From positions 1 to 35,789 of the IMG/VR virus record IMGVR_UViG_3300031825_000393: 35,789 nucleotides of DNA. One strand, written 5' to 3'. The notes under the pieces were generated by a model. The model was not told where the DNA came from. It made no database searches and saw nothing but the letters and a program-made list of their open reading frames with translations. The position numbers were made by a program, and so were the translations under genes. Source of the DNA: a virus. Below, in pieces: positions 30,319 to 35,789 of this stretch. Position 1 is the first letter of the stretch. Every line of letters starts with the position of its first letter.

Positions 30319-33033
30319 ATGCGTGAAGACATACTCCGCGAAGTCACAGCCCGCCTGATCAAAGACTATAAATTTGCCGAGCGTGGCGACTTCCTGCGCG
30401 AGGGCAAATGTCCCCAGTGCAAGGAAGGAAAGAAGGCGCTCTGGACGCCCGCAGGTCATCCGTGGATTTTGCGCTGCGGGCGCGTCGATAAGTGCGGATG
30501 GGAAGGCGAAACCAAGAAGCTTTACCCTGATATTTTCGATGATTGGTCAAAGCGCTACAAGCAGTCGCCGCAAAACCCAAACGCCGCCGCCGACGCCTAT
30601 CTGATCGCCGCGCGCGGCCTCGACATCACGCCGCTCAAGGGCGCTTACACGCAGGAGCGCTATCACGATCAGGATCTGAACATCGGGTCGGCCACGGTGC
30701 GCTTCCCCATGCCCGGCGGCGGCTATTGGCAGCGCCTGATCGACCAGCCCCACCGCTTCGGCGACAAGAAGGCCACCTTTTCCTATGGCGGCGGCTATCG
30801 TGGGCATGTCTGGACCTATCCCGGCGACACCCCGCAGACGCTGGCCCGCGCCGAAGAAATCTGGATCGCGGAAGGAATCTTCGACACCATCGCCCTGCGG
30901 CAGAATGGCATCGTCGCGGTGTCGGCCATGTCCTGCAACAATTTCCCCAAGCAGTTTCTGGTCGACCTTCGCAAAGCCATTGGCGATGATCCCTTGGCCG
31001 GGGCCGGGCCTCGCCTGATCTTCGCCTATGATCAGGGCGCCGCCGGTGTCGACTATACCATCGCGCATGTCGCCGAAGCCCGGAAGGCTGGCTGGGTTGC
31101 GAGCGCGGCGCAGGTCCAGATGGATGGCGAGGGCGAGAAGCGGGATTGGAACGACCTGCACCAAGCCGATCGCCTCCAATCGCATCACATCGCGAAATAT
31201 CGGTGGGCGGGGGAAGTCACGATCGCGGGCAGCGCCGACGAAAAGGCGTTCCTGATCTACAAGCAGTTTAAGACGGCTTCTTTCCCCCTGATCTTCAACC
31301 AGCGCCAGCTGTGGGCGTCCTTCTCTCTGGAACGGATCGAGAAGATCCTTGAGGAACTGCGGGGCGCTGACCCGACGATCGAAAAGCTGCCCTATCAGGA
31401 ACAGTGGGAAATGGCGGCCAGCAAAGCCGCCGACATTACCGAACTGGCAAACTGCACCTTTCGCACGCTGTATTTCCAGAAGGACGCCCATATTGAGGAG
31501 GGCGCGTATTTCCTCCGCGTCGATTTCCCCCGCGTGAAGGGCCAGCCCCGGCGCGAGACGGTCAAGGCGACCTTCTCCGGTGCCAATCTGTCCGCCGGGG
31601 CCGAATTCAAGAAGCGGCTCGCATCGGTGGCGCACGGCGCGCAATGGACCGGCACGACCGGCCATCTGGACAAGCTGATGCAACGCCAGTGGGCCAGCAT
31701 CCGCTTGGTCGAGGCGATCCAGTTCACCGGATATTCGATCGACCATGAAGCCTATCTGCTGGGCGATCTGGGCGTCAGCAAGGGCAAGGTCGAGAAAGTC
31801 AACGAGGACGATTATTTCGTCTTCTCCCGCAAGGCGGTGAAGCTGCGCACGGCGGATCGACTGTTGAAGATCAGCTATGACGCGGATCGCCTCGATCTGG
31901 ACTGGCTCCAGCCCGTCTTTCAGGCGTGGGGTCCGAAAGGCTATGTCGTCCTGACATTTTGGGTGCTGTCGCTCTTTGCCGAGCAGGTCCGCGCCATGCA
32001 GGATTCCCTTGGCTTCCTCGAAGTGACCGGCCCTCCCGGCACCGGCAAATCCACGCTGATCGCCTTCCTGTGGAAGCTGATGGGCCGCGTCGGCAACTAT
32101 GAAGGCTTCGACCCGACCAAGGCCACCAATGCCGGTATCTCCCGCACCTTGGGGCAGGTCGGCAATCTTCCGGTGGTGCTGATCGAGGGCGACCGCAATC
32201 AGGAAACACCGCACAGTCGCCGGTTCGAATGGGACGAACTGAAAACCGCCTATAACGGTCGCGCCGTCCGCACCCGCGCCATCGCCAACGGCGGCATGGA
32301 AACCTTCGAACCGCCTTTCCGGGGCGCGATTGCCATCGTGCAGAATGATCCGGTCGAGGCGTCCCCAGCGATGCGCGAGCGTATCATGGGCCTGACGATC
32401 GACAAGGCAGGCTGGGGCGAACACACCCGCGAGGCGGCGGAAAAGGTCGCCCGCATCGATCGCGACGACGTCTCAGGCTTCATCGTCCACATCGTCCGCA
32501 AAGAGGCGGAAATCCTGCAATGCTATCGGGAACGCTTCGCCCAGCACCGCGACGCCATGCTGAAACAGCCGGGCATCCGCAATAACCGCTTGGCGCTGAA
32601 CCATGCCCAGCTGGCCGCGATGTTCGACGCCATGCAGATCGTGGTCAACAAAATCCCGAAAGCCGCGGCTGATGCCACGCACGATTTCATCCGGGAAATG
32701 CTGACCGACAGGCAGCGCCTGGTCGAACATGATCATCCCCATGTCGAACTGTTCTGGGAGCGCTTCGACTGGATCGCGGCGCAAGAGAGCGACACTGTCG
32801 TCACCCCGATCGACCACAGCCGCACCGGCGAGGTTTTTGCGATCAACCTTGTGCAGTTCGAGCAGAAATGCGGCGATCTGCGCCTGTCGCTGCCGCCTAT
32901 GAACGAACTCAAGCGGCTGCTGAAAAACAGCAAAGCCCGGAAGTTCCTCGCTCACAAGCCGGTCAATTCCCGCACCGGCAAGACCGTCAACTGCTGGGTT
33001 TTTGCCCGGCCCACCAACACCCCCTCCGCTTAA
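30319..33033 (+). CDS. Toprim primase-helicase
   Basis: Replication protein of 904 residues. Domain order: N-terminal zinc finger (Cys31, Cys34, Cys53, Cys59), Toprim domain with Glu185 in WIAEGIFDT and Asp238 in FAYDQG, a long middle region (about 300-560), then an ATPase with Walker A GPPGTGKS at 571-578, a Walker-B-like PVVLIEGD and an arginine-rich region beyond. It resembles phage primase-helicases rather than the P2 rolling-circle protein A. The ATG at 30319 follows GAGAAG; a TTG at 30298 would add seven residues. The 98-bp gap after ogr holds no gene. Confidence 0.93.
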   Translation: MREDILREVTARLIKDYKFAERGDFLREGKCPQCKEGKKALWTPAGHPWILRCGRVDKCGWEGETKKLYPDIFDDWSKRYKQSPQNPNAAADAYLIAARGLDITPLKGAYTQERYHDQDLNIGSATVRFPMPGGGYWQRLIDQPHRFGDKKATFSYGGGYRGHVWTYPGDTPQTLARAEEIWIAEGIFDTIALRQNGIVAVSAMSCNNFPKQFLVDLRKAIGDDPLAGAGPRLIFAYDQGAAGVDYTIAHVAEARKAGWVASAAQVQMDGEGEKRDWNDLHQADRLQSHHIAKYRWAGEVTIAGSADEKAFLIYKQFKTASFPLIFNQRQLWASFSLERIEKILEELRGADPTIEKLPYQEQWEMAASKAADITELANCTFRTLYFQKDAHIEEGAYFLRVDFPRVKGQPRRETVKATFSGANLSAGAEFKKRLASVAHGAQWTGTTGHLDKLMQRQWASIRLVEAIQFTGYSIDHEAYLLGDLGVSKGKVEKVNEDDYFVFSRKAVKLRTADRLLKISYDADRLDLDWLQPVFQAWGPKGYVVLTFWVLSLFAEQVRAMQDSLGFLEVTGPPGTGKSTLIAFLWKLMGRVGNYEGFDPTKATNAGISRTLGQVGNLPVVLIEGDRNQETPHSRRFEWDELKTAYNGRAVRTRAIANGGMETFEPPFRGAIAIVQNDPVEASPAMRERIMGLTIDKAGWGEHTREAAEKVARIDRDDVSGFIVHIVRKEAEILQCYRERFAQHRDAMLKQPGIRNNRLALNHAQLAAMFDAMQIVVNKIPKAAADATHDFIREMLTDRQRLVEHDHPHVELFWERFDWIAAQESDTVVTPIDHSRTGEVFAINLVQFEQKCGDLRLSLPPMNELKRLLKNSKARKFLAHKPVNSRTGKTVNCWVFARPTNTPSA

Positions 33034-33048
33034 ATCAGGAAGGCAATC

Positions 33049-33444
33049 ATGCAGGCTCAATCTGTAGATAATCCCGCGCCCGCGATGCGCATGGCATCCG
33101 TCCCCGATGGCAAGGGCGGTTTCACCCATCAGTTGGTGCCCGCCACAACCGCCGCCCCGGTCAGCAAAGGCCGGAAAAAGCAGCACGTTCCCGATCCCAT
33201 CAATGCCAATCCCGACGCCGCCGCCCAGCAGTTGGCCCAGCTGATCGAGCGCGTCGAGCGCCTTGAGGAAGAGAAGAAGGGCATCAACGACGACATCAAG
33301 GACGTCTATCTGGAGGCGAAAGCCACCGGCTTCGACGCCAAGGTCATGAAGTCCATCATCGCCTTGCGGAAGATGAACCCCAACGACCGGATGGAAATAG
33401 AGGCGATCCTCGAAACCTATAAGACCGCGCTGGGAATCGTCTGA
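33049..33444 (+). CDS. GapR-family (DUF2312) nucleoid protein
   Basis: A 131-residue protein whose C-terminal 80 residues ([72 protein letters not shown]) match the GapR/DUF2312 family. Caulobacter GapR is a small DNA-binding protein that clamps overtwisted AT-rich DNA ahead of replication forks. The N-terminal 50 residues are a low-complexity extension. Located directly after the primase-helicase, it probably helps phage replication or takes over host chromosome functions. AGGAAGGC precedes the start. Confidence 0.93.
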   Translation: MQAQSVDNPAPAMRMASVPDGKGGFTHQLVPATTAAPVSKGRKKQHVPDPINANPDAAAQQLAQLIERVERLEEEKKGINDDIKDVYLEAKATGFDAKVMKSIIALRKMNPNDRMEIEAILETYKTALGIV

Positions 33445-33641
33445 TGCGCAGCCGGTCCAAGCCCGCCATCCACGCCATCGGTTGCCGCTGCGATTCCTGC
33501 GGCACCGCTGGCCGTCGCAGCCGCCGCCTCGAACTGGCGATAAAGGGCGCGACCCGCGCGCTTTTTCTGGTCGCTGTCGTCTGCGCCATCCCTTTCATCA
33601 TCGCCCGTTTCGTGGCCTCCATTCAGGAAGAACGCCGTTGA
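33444..33641 (+). CDS. Small membrane protein with Cys motif
   Basis: A 65-residue product with CRCDSCG near the N-terminus (possible zinc knuckle, residues 14-20) and one hydrophobic span at about residues 40-58 (ALFLVAVVCAIPFIIARFV), followed by a basic/acidic tail. The start overlaps the previous stop by one base, the next gene begins inside its stop. The function is unknown. Confidence 0.7.
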   Translation: MRSRSKPAIHAIGCRCDSCGTAGRRSRRLELAIKGATRALFLVAVVCAIPFIIARFVASIQEERR

Positions 33642-34120
33642 CCGCCTTTCAGAAAATCGCCCGCGCTCAGTCCGCCGTCATCTTCATCTGCGCCGATTGC
33701 GGCCGTCAGCATAACAGCCAGACCGCCGACGTGCCGAAGGGCTGGGCATTGATCGCCATGGACTGTCCCGGCTCCCCCTTCGTCCGCTGCCCCGACTGCG
33801 CCAGCAGCGTGGCGCAGGCCCAGCATGATCGCATGACGGATTACATGACGACGATGCACCCGCCCCAAGCGGACCAATGGCGCAAGCTGTCGCTGCAAGA
33901 ACATACCACCCTGAGTTTGTTGGCCGACAGAGCGCAGGGCATGACATGGGAGATCGCCCGCGCCTGCGGCTATATGGCTGGCCGCCGGTGCATGCCGCAG
34001 GTCCGCAACATGCTCCGCCGCCTCGAACGCTGGGGCTATGTTCACCATGCCAAGACCCCCGACGGCTATTACGCGACCTATTCCATCACGGACGCGGGGC
34101 GCAAGGCGGTGCAGCCATGA
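33638..34120 (+). CDS. Zinc-ribbon/winged-helix protein
   Basis: A 160-residue protein that starts with TTG at 33638 overlapping the preceding TGA; AGGAAG lies 8 bases upstream. The N-terminal part has a zinc-ribbon-like pair CADCG and CPDC (about residues 18-55). The C-terminal half is a winged helix: LSLLADRAQGMTWEIARACGYMAGRRCMPQVRNMLRRLERWGYVHHAKTPDGYYATYSITDAGRKAV. It is probably a DNA-binding regulator; the target is unknown. Confidence 0.75.
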   Translation: MTAFQKIARAQSAVIFICADCGRQHNSQTADVPKGWALIAMDCPGSPFVRCPDCASSVAQAQHDRMTDYMTTMHPPQADQWRKLSLQEHTTLSLLADRAQGMTWEIARACGYMAGRRCMPQVRNMLRRLERWGYVHHAKTPDGYYATYSITDAGRKAVQP

Positions 34121-34566
34121 CCGCCGCCCCATGGGCCATCACGACGGATGCCCATTGGGACGCCATCGTGTCGGAGTGCAAGCGCCGGGAGTCGGGATGG
34201 GCGGAAGAGATCCGCAAGGCGGGCAACGGCGATAAACGCTGGCGTCTGACCGAAGCCCGCAACGCCGACATGGCACAATGGCACATCATGGCCGTCCTGA
34301 TCGCCCGCAAGTTGGGTATCCCGACGCTGGAGCGCGAGGAACTGACCGGCATTGGTCGGCCACCTAACCCGACCGATCGGGAAGGGTGGCTTGCCATCGT
34401 CGCCACCGCGCGCCGCGCGCTCGATAAGGCCGCCGATCGCGATCATCTGCCCGTCTATCGGCACCTCTACCTCATTTGGCGCTGGGCGCATCTTTACGTC
34501 CATGTCTGGGCGCTGCCCGCCCTCGATCTCCGCGCCGCCACCATCGAGCAAAGGAACGCTGCATGA
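34117..34566 (+). CDS. Hypothetical early protein
   Basis: A 149-residue soluble product that starts MTAAPWAITTDAHWDAIVSECKRRESGWAEEIRKAG. It has no obvious domain; it contains LTEARNADMAQWHIMAVLIARKLGIPTLE and a Trp-rich end (LIWRWAHLYVHVWALP). It overlaps both neighbours by four bases, so it belongs to the same operon. The function is unknown. Confidence 0.7.
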   Translation: MTAAPWAITTDAHWDAIVSECKRRESGWAEEIRKAGNGDKRWRLTEARNADMAQWHIMAVLIARKLGIPTLEREELTGIGRPPNPTDREGWLAIVATARRALDKAADRDHLPVYRHLYLIWRWAHLYVHVWALPALDLRAATIEQRNAA

Positions 34567-34730
34567 CGCAGTTCACCACGATAGACGGCCTGAAACGGGC
34601 CGCGAAGCGCCTGAAAAAAGAACAGGGCATCAAGCACGCGGATGCACTGGAGCGCATCGCCCGCAATGCAGGATTCCAGAACTACCAGCACGCCCTGCGC
34701 TCGCTCCAGAGCGAAGGCGGTGAAGCATGA
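34563..34730 (+). CDS. 55-residue basic helical protein
   Basis: A product that begins MTQFTTIDGLKRAAKRLKKEQG and contains HADALERIARNAGFQNYQHALRSL. This short pattern (KRLKKEQGI-HADALE-AGFQNY-HAL) is common at the N-terminus of several mobile-element proteins of unknown function. Its overlaps with both neighbours support it. It may bind nucleic acid. Confidence 0.68.
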   Translation: MTQFTTIDGLKRAAKRLKKEQGIKHADALERIARNAGFQNYQHALRSLQSEGGEA

Positions 34731-35005
34731 GAACCTTCCGCATCAGTGTCACCCAGACCATCGATATTTCGCTCGATGAAACCAAATTTGACGGCCAGTT
34801 CATGGGCGAGTTCCGTCAGCACTTCTTCCCATTCGATACCGTCGAGCAGCACGCCGAGCATCTTGCCCAGCTGTGCGCGCGGGGCGTCTATGATCTCAGC
34901 CCCTATTCCAGCGAATTTGTCGAAGGTTATGGCCTTTCCCTCGACATGGGCATCAAAGCGGTCATCCACTCGACGGATACCGAGTTTGAGGCCGAAATCG
35001 CATGA
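34727..35005 (+). CDS. Hypothetical early protein
   Basis: A 92-residue acidic soluble product starting MRTFRISVTQTIDISLDETKFDG and ending ADTEF-like STDTEFEAEIA. It is coupled to the preceding and following genes by four-base overlaps. No family is recognised, and no membrane segment or metal motif is present. Confidence 0.68.
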   Translation: MRTFRISVTQTIDISLDETKFDGQFMGEFRQHFFPFDTVEQHAEHLAQLCARGVYDLSPYSSEFVEGYGLSLDMGIKAVIHSTDTEFEAEIA

Positions 35006-35697
35006 GCGGCGAACTCACTTCACGCCCGAAGGGCAGCAGCCGCCATCCTTGGGATTGGTATGTTGAGGAAAAATGGGTGACGCATCGCCTGCTCGACATG
35101 ATTGCCCTGGAATCGGACGTCACCTATCTGGATCCCTGCTGCGGCCAGCTGCATATCCCGGAGGCCATGACCGAACGCGGCTTCAATGCCTACGGCACGG
35201 ATTTATTCGACCGCGCCGCCGGGCACCGGCTGTTCATGGGCGAACATGACCTGCTCGGCGACCAGCGCCATCTACTGGAGGCGGGCGGCGGCCTGTCGAT
35301 CATCTTCAACCCGCCATTCTCTTTCCAGAATGGCCGCCTTGTGCGCGGTCTGGCGGAAAAGTGCATCCGCCGCGCCCTGTCGATCGCCTCGCACAAGGTC
35401 TGCGCCCTGCTGCCCCTAAAATGGCTCGCCAGCGAAGGCCGCTACCGGCTTTTCACGGACGAGACGCCGATCGGCGTGTGGATCCTGTGCGAACGGCCCT
35501 CCATGCCCCCCGGCAACATCATCGAGCAGTTGGGCGACAACGCATACGATCATGGCAAGATCGACTATATGTGGGTGGTCTGGGACAAGCGCCGCGCACC
35601 CATGACGGACTTTCAAGGTCGGCCATTCGCCCCGACCTTCTGGATACCTCCCCGCGAGAAGGCCCAGATGGAAAAGCAGTTGAGGTTCGCGGCATGA
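35002..35697 (+). CDS. Putative DNA methyltransferase (NPPF motif)
   Basis: A 231-residue protein with a SAM-binding-like DPCCGQ at residues 44-49, an acidic residue at the end of strand 2 (GTDLFD, Asp67) and NPPF at 103-106, the arrangement of a gamma-type amino-methyltransferase. No separate target-recognition domain is visible. It could protect phage DNA or regulate transcription; the substrate is not readable. It follows an ATGA overlap and precedes an excisionase-like gene. Confidence 0.75.
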   Translation: MSGELTSRPKGSSRHPWDWYVEEKWVTHRLLDMIALESDVTYLDPCCGQLHIPEAMTERGFNAYGTDLFDRAAGHRLFMGEHDLLGDQRHLLEAGGGLSIIFNPPFSFQNGRLVRGLAEKCIRRALSIASHKVCALLPLKWLASEGRYRLFTDETPIGVWILCERPSMPPGNIIEQLGDNAYDHGKIDYMWVVWDKRRAPMTDFQGRPFAPTFWIPPREKAQMEKQLRFAA

Positions 35698-35789
35698 GCG
35701 GCCCGGTCCTATTGACGCCCATGGAGGCAGCTAAGCGCCTCCACATCAGCGACAAGACCTTGCGCCGCATCCGCCAGCAGGGCCATATT
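35694..35789 (+). CDS. Excisionase-like helix-turn-helix protein (partial)
   Basis: The first 32 residues are visible before the window ends: MSGPVLLTPMEAAKRLHISD then KTLRRIRQQGHI. The LTPMEAAKRLHISDKTLRR stretch is a MerR/AlpA/excisionase-type helix-turn-helix. It starts in the stop of the methyltransferase gene. In P2-like phages a gene of this type normally neighbours the integrase, so the integrase is probably just to the right. Confidence 0.75.
   Translation, partial: MSGPVLLTPMEAAKRLHISDKTLRRIRQQGHI

Noticed and set aside
30547-32424. 625-codon minus-strand open frame inside the primase-helicase
   Set aside because: Opposite-strand shadow of a gene with clear zinc-finger, Toprim and Walker motifs.
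1-35789. Search by eye for tRNA genes, integrase, insertion sequences, transposase, attachment sites
   Set aside because: None was found. A partial excisionase-like gene at the right edge suggests that integrase and att lie outside the window.

Overview
The window is almost entirely a P2-like temperate myovirus (prophage or phage genome) of an alphaproteobacterium, most likely a sphingomonad. This host guess rests on the high GC content, the coding style, a GapR-family (DUF2312) protein and carph-isopro-type regulators; it is an inference, not a database match. No integrase, tRNA or attachment site is visible, so the prophage ends cannot be placed.

Layout. 1-1382 (minus): a two-gene CBASS-type defence operon, a CD-NTase followed by a SLATT two-membrane-segment effector. 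1383-2154: non-coding, with a 25/27-bp inverted repeat, a cos-like sequence very close to the P2 cohesive end, short direct repeats beside it and a strong leftward terminator. 2155-5391 (minus): small membrane protein, portal (Q) and terminase ATPase (P). 5555-11996 (plus): scaffold-protease O, capsid N, terminase M, two tiny membrane proteins, L, X, then the lysis set (holin-like protein, M15 peptidase, overlapping Rz/Rz1 spanins), R and S. 12158-13337: cargo (XRE regulator, ImmA/IrrE metallopeptidase, 42-aa protein). 13457-18029: baseplate J and I, tail fibre H and fibre accessory genes. 18201-19019: Dam-type methylase. 19102-26342: V, W, FI, FII, E/E', T, U, D. 26339-27558 (minus): two accessory genes (SEC-C motif protein, SHOCT protein). 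27776-28321 (minus) and 28408 onward (plus): repressor and divergent early operon with a Cro-like protein, an Ogr-family zinc-finger late activator, a Toprim primase-helicase, GapR, small genes, a methyltransferase-like protein and a truncated excisionase-like gene at the right edge.

How it works together. A near-identical 24-bp dyad (ATTTGGA-N10-TCCAAAT) occurs exactly where late transcription should begin: between the divergent P and O genes, before J and before V. The early operon encodes an Ogr homologue, so the simplest model is that Ogr made with the replication genes switches on the late operons through these dyads. Accessory genes sit at the seams between late operons (XRE/ImmA, Dam), beside the repressor (SEC-C, SHOCT) and beside cos (CBASS). 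The main departures from P2 are the J-I-H block placed ahead of V-W, ogr moved into the early operon, and a primase-helicase where P2 has the rolling-circle initiator A.
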